Source of the DNA: Neoceratodus forsteri
Taxonomy: Eukaryota > Chordata > Ceratodontiformes > Ceratodontidae
DNA length: 64,000 nt
Assembly: GCA_016271365.2 (NCBI GenBank)
Contig: CM057454.1
Span: 701,111,501 to 701,175,500 of the forward strand
Direction: 5' to 3'
Shown here: positions 9,865-20,310 of the stretch, piece after piece
How the letters are laid out: the number at the start of each line of letters is the position of its first letter
Numbering within the stretch: position 1 is the stretch's first letter
Notes under the pieces: generated by a model
Database searches by the model: none
What the model saw: the letters and a program-made list of their open reading frames with translations, nothing else
What the model was told of the DNA's origin: nothing
Position numbers and translations under genes: made by a program

Positions 9865-12800
9865 TCTCTAGTAGGTATCTGTTCTCTTTCATTCAGGGAG
9901 ATTCACCCACAATTTTCCTGGGATGATGGTTAGCAATTTAATATTTTCCACGTGGAATGTCAAGGGTGCCCGCAGCAAGCTGAAACAATATCAATTGTTG
10001 AAACATCTGCGTTTATTGCATATAGACAAGGCATTTATACAGGAGTCTCACTTGTTAATCTCAGAAGCCCCCAAATTAAGAAGGCAACATGTGGGTCAAG
10101 TTTTTGCTGCAGAAGGGAATTCTCAAAGACGTGGGGTTCTGATTTTAATATCTCGATCCATCCCGTTCGTACCCACTAAAGTTATCGGTGACCCTAATGG
10201 TAGATTTTTATTTGTCCAGGAAAAATGCACACTAATAATATTTTATTAGGCAGAATTTATGGTCCAAACGTTGAGTCCCAAATTGTTTGTACAATTGGTC
10301 AAGATTTTGACTCCTTATTTATGCATCCCCATGGTTCTAGGAGGGACCTAAACTTAACTTTTGACCAGAATGTAGATCGTACGGGAGTAAATTTAGAGGC
10401 CTCTCCCAGCCCAAAGTGCACTGGGGAACTGGTAGATCAAACAGATTTGCCGACATTTGGCGTATTCATCACCACTAAGAAGGAGTTACACATTTACCTC
10501 TCCAGTTTATCAGACTTCCTCAAGGCTTGATTACATTTTGATTTCCAGGATTTACTTCCAGGGGTAATAGAGTCTTCCATTCTTCCTGGCCCCTGTCTGA
10601 CCATTCATTGGTGACATGTCAACTTTCATTTTTTCCTTCCCAAATTAGGGGAAGATGGAAAATCAATAACCAGCTACTAAAGATCTCAGTATAGTACAGG
10701 ACATTGCAGACTATATTGCACACAATTTATAAATATCAATCATAATACTACTGGAAAGCCAGATGTAGAATGGTGCGCTTTAGAAGCATATCTAAGAGGT
10801 ATATTAATTGGTTTGGCTTCCAGGCAGAAGAAGGCTAGTGAGAATCAACTTTTGAATCTCATTTCCCAAATTAGAATCCTTGAAAATAACATGGCCCCGT
10901 CCACCCCTGAACAAATTTAGCAAAAACTTTTTATGCTAAAGGATGCTTACTTGAACCTTCTGAGAGAGAAAGCTGAATTCTTGATTATTAAAACAAATGC
11001 TTCCTATACTGATCAAGGAGAAAAATCTGGATGTCTCCTGGCATTAAGACTTAAACAACAAGAATCATCTAGATTTATTTCTACCATCCTATCGTCTGTA
11101 GACGGTACCTTAAAATTTACCCCATCTGAGATTACTGCTGAATGTTACTCTTACTACCAACAAATATACAGTCCCATGCTAAATCCACCTTCCCTAGATG
11201 AACTAGATCAGTATCTCCTTGACTGTCATCTGTCCTCACTTTCCCAAGCTCAACAACTTGCATTATGTGCCCCTGTTACTCAAGAAGAACTTTTTAGAAT
11301 CATCAGGGATCTCCCTTTGGAGAAAACCCCAGGACTTGATGGATTTTCATCTAATTTTATAAAGTTTATGCATCACAACTGGTTCCTTGCTTGTTCCTTT
11401 ATACCAATATATTCTTTCTGAGTCCAGCATAGACAACACCCTATTTGAAGCCTTGATTGTCCTCCTACCTAAGCATGGCAAACCCCTGAGCTGACATCCA
11501 GATATGACCAATTTCCTTCTTAACCATGACATTAAAATCCTGTCTAAACTACCAGTGGACTGCATCAATACCATTATTTCTGATCTAATAGGACCTGAGC
11601 AGGTGGGATTCATGAAAGGTATATCCTCTGTTGATCACCTACATACCCTGGCCCATGTCTTCTCGACATCCAGGGATGCTCAATACCTCACCGCCCTTGT
11701 TTCCTTGGATGCCAAGAAGGCATTCGATAGAGTTAATTGGAACTTCCTATTCCATACCTTACAACCCTTCAGTTTCCCCCCGACATTTCTAAAATGGGTT
11801 CGCGCACTGTATAAACTACCCTCAGCTAGAGTGATGTGTAATGGAGTGACCTCTAACCTCTTCCCATTGCATTCAGGCATGAGACAGGGATGCCCCTTGT
11901 CTCCTATTCTTTTCAATCTATATCTGGAACCTTTAATAAGGCGGCTGGTTAATTGCCCTAGAGTTCAAGGCATCTCTGTGCTCAATTGTGAAATCAAGGT
12001 CTCGGCTTATGCTGATGATCTAATACTTCAGCTTTCCCATCCAACCTTATAAATCCCCCCCATGCTGGAGATTATAAAAGAATATAGCACCTTTTCAAAT
12101 TATAAATTAAATGTAGACAAAACAATTGTTTTTCCCCTTAATTATAAACTAACAAAACAAGAGATCCAAACCCTAGATTTGTCTTGGGAAGCGCAATCTT
12201 TGAAATATCTAGGTATTGTGCTCTCAAGAAATCCAACCCATATCCAAACGAAAAATCTGGATTCTTTATTAATTACAATTACTCAGGACTTTAAAAGGTG
12301 GTCCCTTCTCCCTCTTTCACGATGAGGCAGAATCAACATTGTCAAAATGAATGTTTTTCCTTGTCTCCTTTACCCGCTCAATCTTTTAAATGTATAGCTT
12401 CCTCTCTCATGGTTTAAAAAAGTACATGGTATCATTCTGGATTTCATTTGGGATAATAAAAAACCCTGATTGGCCTTCCACAAACTAGCAGCGCCTAAAG
12501 CAAAGGGTGGCCTCCATCTTCCACATTTAGGGTTCTATTACTGGGCATGCCACTCCAGCAAATATCTTAAATGGCTTGGGATGGGAACTCCCGGAACATC
12601 ATCCTCTTATACCCCACTCTGGCTTAAAATTGAATCTGATTTAATTAGACTGTATGGCTTTTCTCCTTTCGCTATTTAATTTACCAAGGTCAAACATCTT
12701 CCTATACCACTTCATTCTACCCCGATTGCCCTTTCTGTCAAAATGCATTCCCAACTGTTTGCCTTTTTGAAGTATAACCACTGTACAGATCTGGCACAGC

Positions 12801-13909
12801 CATTAATGGGGAACCCCGACCTCAAATCACTGGTAAAGTTCTTTCCACTCATTGGCTAAGACACCGCTCTAATTCTACTCTCTCTTGCTTTTTAGATGGT
12901 AGAACAGGGTCCTGGTTAACTTTACCTGAGATCTTAGCTAAGTTTAATATCCCAAATTCCTATATCTTTAAAATGTATCAACTATGTCACCTATTGATAA
13001 AAACTATGGGGGTAACCCCCTCTCCCTCCATAAACCCACCTTTTATTACAGGAATGGTCCCTCTTGTTGGCCTTCCACACGCAGTGTCCAAACTGTTCAA
13101 TATCCTCTTTGATTGGACTTATCCAGACTATCTGGGTCCTTCGAGCTACAGGGCACCTCTTCTCCCTGAGATACCTATAAACTAGCCTGTTCTATGGCAG
13201 GGGTGCCATAAGTTTATCACGCAGGACAGACTCCATCTCATGCAATTCTGCATATTGCACAACCTATATTATTCACCACAAAAGTTGGCTAGATATGGTA
13301 TAATCTCTTCCTCCATGTGTACCAGATATGCACAGGATGAAAGTAATTTACTTCATATCTTTTGGACCTGTCCCAAAATATCCCCCTCTGGGAGCTTATC
13401 AAACAGAGATTGACCCCCTTTTAGGGATCAAAGAGTTATTAACCCCAAGGTTTTGTCTCCTGGGTGATTTCTCCGGGATCCCCGTTCTTGCTCAGAAGTT
13501 CCACATGGCCTTAATATCCATGTCAGTTAAAAAACTAGTACTAAAGCACTGGAAGGATAGTGAAAATATATCTTATACCGAATGGCTGAGAGAATTACTA
13601 GCTAATCTTAGAACAAAGAGATCTATAGCTAGTCTCTGAAATACTACAACTAAATTTAATAAACTATGGGGCCCTTAGCAAACTCTTTACTCCCTCTAAT
13701 CTGTATAATTTTGCATGCCCGATTATTAATTCTGGTGATATAAGCTTGTTTAATCCATGCACGATCTAGGGGTGGGGGTGGGTTTTGGGGGTAGGAAGGG
13801 GGTGGGGAGGGTTGCACCAATCTGTTTGTTATGCTTTGTTGATACTTTTCATTATCCATGGTGTATTGTCTTTGGTATGTATAAAAGTTAATAAACTTTG
13901 AATTGAAAA
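9865..13909 (+). mobile_element. L1/Tx1-like LINE, 5'-truncated, inserted in R3
   Basis: About 4.05 kb, starting just before ORF2 and ending ATAAACTTTGAATTGAAAAA with a short A-tail. It is flanked by a 15-bp target-site duplication: AAAATGCAGCTGGTA at 9850-9864 and AAAATGCAACTGGTA at 13910-13924, one mismatch. This is the classic outcome of target-primed reverse transcription. Its base composition and codon-like text differ sharply from the hexamer array on either side. Confidence 0.85.
9923..13639 (+). pseudogene. L1-type ORF2 (endonuclease-reverse transcriptase), decayed
   Basis: The start MMVSNLIFSTWNVKGARSKL, then HIDKAFIQESHL, is the beginning of an APE-type endonuclease. The reverse transcriptase includes LPLEKTPGLDGFSSNFIK (about 11305-11365), LDAKKAFDRVNW (11706-11741), GMRQGCPLSPILFNLYLEPL (about 11878-11937) and the catalytic YADD (12008-12019). 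The C-terminus has a CCHC-like block (C-YAQDESNLLHI-W-CP) near 13320-13375 and ends at about 13639. Stops and frameshifts break it into at least eight pieces (for example 9923-10249, 10933-11421, 11504-12052, 12062-12325, 13328-13639), so no active enzyme can be made. In the family the protein nicks genomic DNA and copies its own RNA into the nick. Confidence 0.85.
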
Positions 13910-15794
13910 AAAATGCAACTGGTAACATGAACAGTGATGGCAGTGGTATTTTAAATAGAAATGTTAAGTGTCACAGCAAAAAGAATGAGAAAGGGAACAG
14001 AAACGGGAAAAGCAAATGCAAACACACACGTAAAAGCAAACCGTAATGCGCAAAGGCACGGTACCACAATTGGAAATGCAAATGGTAAAGTTAACATGAA
14101 GAATAACGCCAAAGGAAACAGAAATGGGAACAGAAGCACATACGGAAACACAAACCGAAACATGCACGGACAAAGTACCGCAACTGTAAACACAAATGGT
14201 AACGGTAACAGCAACAATAACAGTAAAGGAAACAGAAACACAAAAGGAAATGCAAGTGCATGTGGAAATGCAAACCGTAAGGCTAAGAGCACAGTAACAC
14301 AATTGCAAACACAAATGGTAACAGTAAGAGCAGGAAGGCATAAAATGAAAGAGAAATGGAAATGCAAATGAAAGGGCTGCCAGAAGCATAAAATGGCAAT
14401 GCACACAGTGATGCAAACAAAAATGCAAACAGAAACAGTGGTGGAAATGCAAATGGTAACAGTAACGAAAATGCAAGTGCAAATGACAATGCAAAGGGTA
14501 ACACACACGGTGGTGTACATGGGAATGGTGACGCCAACGGGGACATAAACGCAAGTGGAAACAGTAACTGTAACAGTAACGGAAGCGCATACCGTGTTTT
14601 TGCTGAACAGGTGCATACAGAAACACAGTATGTCAAAGAATGTATGCATTGTAATGGGTATCGAAGGTTAAAATGAGCATTGGAAGTACTTACTTGCTAA
14701 TATCTCAGCAACCGCACGACGTGGAAAAAAAAATTAAATTTCACAGAAACCATGATTTTCCTGGCTAGGTTTTTGCTTTTATTTGGTCTATGTAACTGAC
14801 AAAAAAAAACTGTACCTCGCATCATTTTTGAGATACTAGCCCCGAAAGGCATGACGTACGCCACCATGTTAGTCTATGGGGAAAAACACAAACTTCGGAG
14901 TACTGTAACTTTGCAGCCATGCAATATTTTTTCACCAGACTACTACAAGTCACATCTGTGAGATGTTGGCTGCATTCCTTCCAAATTTCAGCTCAAAAGA
15001 CTAAACCGTTCTTTTGCAGCAGGGTGGCAAAGAACTGCTGTCATTTTGGCCATAGTCTGAAAAAGTAGTGTCGTGATTTGCGAACGCCTTCCAGGACATT
15101 TGTGAAAGTGTCATAAGTGTGACACTACTTTGCAACACTACTTTTCAGGAAATTTGAAAAACATATTTCTAGGTGTTTAACCCCAAAATAAAGAGATGCC
15201 TAGCATCCTCAGGGCTCGACTAGGTAAACACAAAAAAGGATTGTGTCCCTAGATGGTCCCAATTTTAATTGCCAAGCATTTTTCTGATCACCAACTGAAA
15301 TCGAAATGGTAGATTTGCAACACTACTAGGGCCATTTGTGACACTAAAAAGTGCATTTGCGACACTGTCAAACATTTTGTTAACTTTTCCCATTGACATA
15401 ATGGGAACTTATTTTTTGAACAACTTTTGAACCTTTTAATATTTTTTCATGAAATCTTTGAAAGGCACATTGGGGGACCCCAGCTGCATGTTCCTTGAAG
15501 TTTTTGGACTGGTTGCGCAAACTATGAGACCTGTAGGCATGAGCAAAGAATTCACCAGAAACCGTAAACATGCATGCAGATCACACTTAATAACTCCGCA
15601 GCCATATATCTGGCCGGTACAAAGTTGGCAGATCCCAAGATGTCTTGATTTTGATCACGTTTCCAAATTTCAGGCAAATCCGTTGAACAGTAGCAAAAGT
15701 AATTGAGGTGCAAGTTTGACCCTTTAACCTAGAAAGTGCTACTCAACCCTAACAATGGTAGCACTACCGTACTACCATAATATATATATATATA

Positions 15795-17390
15795 CAGTGG
15801 CGTGAAAAGTATTTGCCCCTTCTGATTTTCCCTATTATTGCATATTTGTCACACTGGATGTTTCAGGTCTTTAGACAAAATGTAATATTAGATAAAGGGA
15901 ACCTGAGTGAACAAATAACACTTGTTTTTTTTTTACTTATTTCATTTATTTAATGAAAAAAGTTAACCAACACCAACTGGCACTGTGTGAAAAAGTAATT
16001 GCCCCCCTAATTAAATCAACCCAATTAAAGGGATAATTAGAGTCAGCTGATTGAACACATCCAGGCTTGATTACAGCCAGCCCTGCCCAATATAAACCTC
16101 ACTTATTTTGACCCTTACCATCAGAGTCACGTTGGCAGCACAAAGATTCAACAAGCACATTATGCCACGATCAAAGGAAGTTCCTGAAAAGATCAGAAAA
16201 AAAGTTGTTGCTATCTATCAGTCTGGAAAGGGTTACAAAGCTATTTCTAAGGCTCTGGGACTCCATCAGACCACAGTGAGAGACATAATCTCAAATGGAG
16301 AACATTTGGAACAGTAGTGAATCTTCCAGGGTGGCGGCCTGCCAAAATTACTCAAGGGCACAGTGTAAAATCATCCAGGAAGTCTCAAAGAATCCTAAAA
16401 CAACATCCAAAGAACTGCAGGCTTCTCTTGCCTCAGCCAAGGTCAGTGTTCATGACTCACAATCAGAAAGAGACTTGGCAAAATGGGCTTCATGGGAAAG
16501 TAGCAAGGTGGAAACCACTGCCAACCAAGAAGAACATAAATGCTCATCTCTCATTTTCCAAGAAGCACCTGGATGATCCACAAGCCTTTTGGGAAAATGT
16601 TCTATGGACAGATGAGTCCAAAGTGGAACTTTTTGGACGACATGGATCCCATAATGTCTGGCGTAAAGCATACACAGCATTCCACAGTAAGAACATCATA
16701 CCAACAGTCAAACATGGTGGTGGTAGTGTGATGGTGTGGGGATGCTTTACTGTCTCAGGACCTGGATGACTTGCCATAATTGTAGGAACCATGAATTCTG
16801 CTCTGTACCAGAAAATTCTTAAGGAGAATGTCCGGTCATCCGTCCGTCAGCTGAAGCTGAAGCGTAGTTGGGTCATGCAGCAAGACAATGATCCAAAACA
16901 CAAAAGCAAGTCCACATCAGAATGGCTGAAAAGAAGTAAAATTAAAGTTTTGGAGTGGCCTAGTCAAAGTCAGACCTAAACCCAATAGAGATGCTGTGGC
17001 AGGACCTGAAACAAGCAGTTCATGCTCAAAACCTACCAATGTTACTGAATTAAAGCAGTTCTCGAGGAAGAGTGGGCTACAATTCCTCCACAGCGATGTG
17101 AAAGACTGATATTGAATTATAGGAAGCGTTTGGTTGCAGTCATTGCAGCTAAAGGTGGCGTAACCAGTTATTAAGTGTAAGGGGGCAATTACTTTTTCAC
17201 ACAGTGCCAGTTGGTGTTGGTTAACTTTTTTCATTAAATAAATGAAATAAGTAAAAAAAACAAGTGTTATTTGTTCACTCAGGTTCCCTTTATCTAATAT
17301 AACATTTTGTCTAAAGACCTGAAAACATCCAGTGTGCCAAATATGCAATAATAGAGAAAATCAAGAAGGCAAATACTTTTCACGCCACTG
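15795..17390 (+). mobile_element. Tc1-type DNA transposon with long inverted repeats
   Basis: The element begins CAGTGGCGTGAAAAGTATTT and ends AAATACTTTTCACGCCACTG, with TA on both sides as expected for Tc1/mariner. The inverted repeats are about 210 bp, from the edge to GTGAAAAAGTAATTGCCCCC on the left and its complement at about 17180-17210 on the right. The inner and outer ends of each repeat share a GTGNGAAAAGTA-like motif, the inner-direct-repeat layout of fish Tc1 elements. It inserted into a (TA)n tract next to the R3 terminal hairpin. Confidence 0.9.
16162..17060 (+). pseudogene. Tc1 transposase, decayed
   Basis: It starts MPRSKEVPEKIRKKVVAIYQ and continues with SGKGYKAISKALGLHQTTVR, a paired-like helix-turn-helix. 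A stop and frame change follow near 16315. The catalytic part shows WTDESKVELFGRHG with the first aspartate at 16611-16613, then QQDNDPKH with the second at 16884-16886. A one-base deletion just after GPSQS-like text (about 16973) shifts the frame before the third catalytic residue, which survives as GAG at 16988-16990 in another frame. In-frame stops also occur at about 16768 (after VSGPG). The parts needed for DD34E chemistry are all visible but not in one frame. Confidence 0.85.
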
Positions 17391-17432
17391 TATATGTATG
17401 TATGTGTGTATATATATACATATATATATATT
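17391..17432. repeat. TA/TATG microsatellite
   Basis: TATGTATGTATG followed by (TA)n immediately after the Tc1 element. Confidence 0.85.
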
Positions 17433-17596
17433 TATACCATGGGGTGAGAGCTTTCTCAGTAGAATAACCTGTATTATTTCCACTGCAGTGAGGATAAATC
17501 CTGATACATCAGCAGAGTGAGGATATTGACATTTATACAATGTATGTTTTGGGATAAATGTCAGGATAAAATGTAGTATTTCAGCCAGGTCATGGA

Positions 17597-17638
17597 GATA
17601 TCAATGATATCTTCACATGTGAAGATATCATTGATATC
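17597..17638. repeat. Perfect 42-bp palindrome
   Basis: GATATCAATGATATCTTCAC at the left is mirrored exactly at the right, with the centre at ACATGT. It could extrude as a 21-bp-arm cruciform. It lies in the palindrome cluster 17.6-19.6 kb. Confidence 0.9.
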
Positions 17639-17819
17639 TTCAAGTTCTTATACGTCATCACAGTGAAACTGAAAGTGTTTCACTTTCTATCCTGTGGCTT
17701 TCTTTTTTAAGAATAGGACCCCCTCACCCCCCCGACAGCTTTCTCTTTAGAAGGAAGACCCCCCCCAATGCTTGCTCACATCTGCTTGTATCTTTATCAC
17801 AATTATGTCTTTAAAAGCA

Positions 17820-18387
17820 TATCTGGTTGATCCTGCCACTTTCTTTTTTCCACCTCGACTGTCATGTAGCGTTACCGAGCGCTATGCCCTGAATGTAGTG
17901 TGACCGAGCGCTAGAAAGATTCAGATGTGAGGCACTGTCAGATAGTTTTAATCATGGCACTTTTGCTGTAAAACATAGAAAAATGTGCCATTATCTTAAT
18001 AATGCCTATATTTTGTTAAAAGAAGCTGCTGACAATACTGAGAGAAGAGCGAGACTGTCGGCAGCTTCAGAACACCAGATGGAAGCGCGAGTGTCTGTTG
18101 CCATAGCAACACATGCTCGCGCTTCCGTCTAGTGTTCTGAAGCTGCCAACTCATTCAATCATCTCTCAGTACTGTCGGCAGCTTCTTTTGACAAACTATA
18201 AGCACTATTAAGAAAATGGCACATTTTTCTTGTTTTACAGCAAAAGCACCATAATTAAAACAATCTGACAGTGCCTCACATCTGAAGCTTCCTGGCACTC
18301 GGTCATGCTACATTCAGGGCATAGCGCTCGGTCACGCTACATGACAGTTGGAGGTGGAAAAAAGAAAGTTGCAGGATCAACCAGATA
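17820..18387. mobile_element. 568-bp near-perfect palindrome (foldback/MITE-like)
   Basis: The two ~280-bp arms are inverted complements with scattered mismatches and small indels, meeting at GTTGCCATAGCAAC (17097+1000, i.e. 18097-18110). The ends read TATCTGGTTGATCCTGCC on the left and GGATCAACCAGATA on the right. Internal paired blocks include GCGCTCGGTCACGCTACAT, CTGAAGCTGCC and CATTTTC-rich AT segments. No ORF or transposase is present. The end sequence resembles the first bases of eukaryotic 18S rRNA (see findings). Whether it transposes is unknown. Confidence 0.85.
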
Positions 18388-18650
18388 GTGTATGTTTTTT
18401 AAATAAGTACATGTCCCAGGCATTTGTTTAAACATACAGGTAGGATCAACCAGATATCTATTATTAAATAACTTAAGTGGCAAGATCACACATTTTTTTC
18501 ATCTGCTGTTTTGGGGCAGGGGGGTATGGAGAATTATATTGGGGGTGGCCATGGTTCAGTCAGCCAGAATCCAGACAAGTTTTTTTTTACAATTTAAAAA
18601 GGCAGGGTCAGCCACATATATTTTTTAAAATAACACATGGCATCTGTTGT
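18368..18650. repeat. Degenerate repeats of the palindrome's end sequence
   Basis: The terminal motif GCAGGATCAACCAGATA at 18371-18387 recurs as TAGGATCAACCAGATATC at 18441-18458, and more decayed as GGCAAGATCACACATTTT near 18480 and GGCAGGGTCAGCCACATATA near 18601. Each is followed by a T-rich stretch and AAATAA-like text. Spacing is irregular, about 70, 40 and 120 bp. Confidence 0.55.
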
Positions 18651-18771
18651 GTTGCTAGAGATACAGCAGATGTGTGTTTAAACAGCCATCACCTCAATGT
18701 AGGGGACTGTAGTAAGGGAACATTTCGAGCTTTTGTTGAGTGCAGCCCACAACATACATTGTATAAACAGA

Positions 18772-18928
18772 ATATGACATAGCCTGACTGAAGATATCAT
18801 ATTTATCTTCACTCGAGGCCAATGACATCATGATATCTCACTTGTGGCTATGCCACTCGTGAGATATCATGATATCATTGGCCTCTCATGAAGATAAATA
18901 TGATATCTTCAGTCAGGCTATGTCATAT
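18772..18928. repeat. 157-bp palindrome
   Basis: The left arm starts ATATGACATAGCCTGACTGA and the right arm ends TCAGTCAGGCTATGTCATAT. The centre near 18850 reads GTGGCTATGCCAC. Pairing is nearly complete, with a few mismatches. It is rich in GATATC and ATGATATC. Confidence 0.9.
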
Positions 18929-19298
18929 CCCCTATTTATCCATAATCTGTTGATATCACCAGAGTGAGGATAAATGCACTGCAGCTTGCAATCTAAAGGA
19001 AACTGCTTCAGAAAAAGTTTCTCTTTCTCATTGAAGCTGTAACTTACACAATTAGCTTTGCAAAAGACCCTCACCTATGTCCCATTGTGTTTCTAACATT
19101 GCTAGCCAATTACTGCGCTGATCTCAGCTTCAAAACAACCTGAATTCTAAATGAAAGTCTTTTACAAAGCAGGTTCTGTTTCTCAGTGCTACCTGCAGCA
19201 GTTTGTCTTTCTCACTGAGCCTCTGACTCACTCAATTAGCTTTGCAAAAAACACTCACTTGTGTTTCTGACTCCCAGTCCATTCAGAATGCGCTCGCA

Positions 19299-19322
19299 CA
19301 GACACACACACACACACACACG
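19299..19322. repeat. (CA)n microsatellite
   Basis: About 12 CA repeats inside the palindrome-rich region. Confidence 0.85.
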
Positions 19323-19409
19323 CTGACAGCACACACAGAATGAGCAGGAAACACACAGACTCAGAAAAAATGTTCCTGCCACTCTCACCCCTGTGGTATA
19401 AATCACACA

Positions 19410-19557
19410 CATGAGGGGCAGATCAAGGCATATGGAAAATATTCTCACTCCTGACTCGTGAACTGTGTATTTCTCTCTTGCCTTCGGCACTCATGAGAAT
19501 ACACAGTTCACTCTGCAGGAGTAAGAATATTTTCCATATTCACTCCTGCCCATCATG
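19410..19557. repeat. 148-bp inverted repeat
   Basis: CATGAGGGGCAG...ATATGGAAAATATTCTCACT at the left pairs with GTAAGAATATTTTCCATAT...GCCCATCATG at the right. An inner pair, TGAACTGTGTATTTCTC / GAGAATACACAGTTCA, extends it to a short loop around CTTGCCTTCGGCA. Confidence 0.85.
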
Positions 19558-19560
19558 TAT

Positions 19561-19561
<1 letters not shown>

Positions 19562-19600
<39 letters not shown>
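19562..19600. repeat. (TA)n microsatellite
   Basis: About 19 uninterrupted TA units directly before the R4 terminal hairpin. Confidence 0.95.
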
Positions 19601-19603
<3 letters not shown>

Positions 19604-20310
19604 GGTAGCATGGTAGTGCTACCATAGTTAGGATTGATGAGCCATTTCTATGTTAAACCCAAAACTTTGCACCTTAATAACTTTGCAACTGATTGATGGA
19701 TTTGCCTGAAATTTGGAATACATGATCAAGAGCCATAGGCCTTGGAACCTACCAAGTTTTGTACCAGTTGGATATACAGCTGTGGAGTTATTAAGCATGA
19801 TCTGTGCAGACGTTTACGCTTTTTCTGGAATTCTATGGTCACGCCTACAGGTCGTACAGTTTGCGCGACCAGCCCAAAATCTTCAGGAAATGTGCAGCTG
19901 GGGTCCCCAATGTGCCTTTCAAAGATTTGGTGAAAAAATATTAAACGGTTCAAAAGTTATTCAAAAAACAATTTCCCATTATAAGTCAATGGGAAAAGTT
20001 AACAAAAAGTTCGACAGTGTCGCAAATGCACTGTTTGCTGTCGCAAATGGTCCTGTTACTGTCGCAAATCTGCCATCTTGTTTTCAGTTAGTGATCAGAA
20101 AAATGCTTGGCATTTAAAATTGAGACCCTCTAGCAACCTCATTCTTTTTGTATTCACATAGTCGGGCCCTGAGGATGCTAGCCATGTCTTTATTTTGGGG
20201 TAAAAAACCCCAGAAATATGTTTTCAGATTTCTGGAAAAGTACTTTCATAAGTAGTTGCGCACTCACGAAAGTGTTGCAAATTTTGCAAAAGCTTTATGA
20301 AGTGCATTTT
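19601..20310 (+). mobile_element. R repeat unit, copy R4, truncated
   Basis: Begins with the hairpin TATGGTAGCATGGTAGTGCT at 19601-19626 and the motif AGTTAGGATTGATGAGCC. The hairpin-end body follows, closely similar to 34456-35160: GGATTTGCCTGAAATTTGGA, CAGCTGTGGAGTTATTAA, CCCATTATAAGTCAATGGGA, GAAATATGTTTTCA. Homology stops near 20310, so the module, hexamer and M parts are absent. A 134-residue ORF at 19713-20117 is a chance opening in this repeat. Confidence 0.8.

Larger units (their letters stand above)
9601..15778 (-). mobile_element. R repeat unit, copy R3, split by an L1 insertion
   Basis: The R sequence runs 9601-9864 and resumes at 13910-15778. It includes the hexamer-periodic array (9690-9850 and 13911-14625), the block GTACTTACTTGCTAATATCTC at about 14686-14706, body modules, and the terminal hairpin ATGGTAGCACTACCGTACTACCAT near 15755-15778 preceded by TCAACCCTAAC. 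It carries only one copy of the TAGTCTATGGGGAAAA module. A 232-residue ORF at 14649-13951 and overlapping ORFs in other frames reflect the stop-free hexamer array, not a gene. The joined pieces and the L1 target-site duplication show that R3 was in place before the L1 arrived. Confidence 0.8.

Noticed and set aside
13951..14649. 232-residue minus-strand ORF and overlapping 220- and 136-residue ORFs
   Set aside because: Same hexamer-array artefact inside R3.
9601..15778. LTR retrotransposon or endogenous retrovirus formed by the duplicated flanks
   Set aside because: The flanking pieces are collinear halves of one R copy, not direct repeats. The enclosed protein is an L1 ORF2 with no gag, protease, integrase or envelope text.
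17820..17838. Start of a genuine 18S rRNA gene
   Set aside because: The resemblance ends after about 19 bases. The following sequence is unrelated to rRNA and is mirrored in a palindrome.
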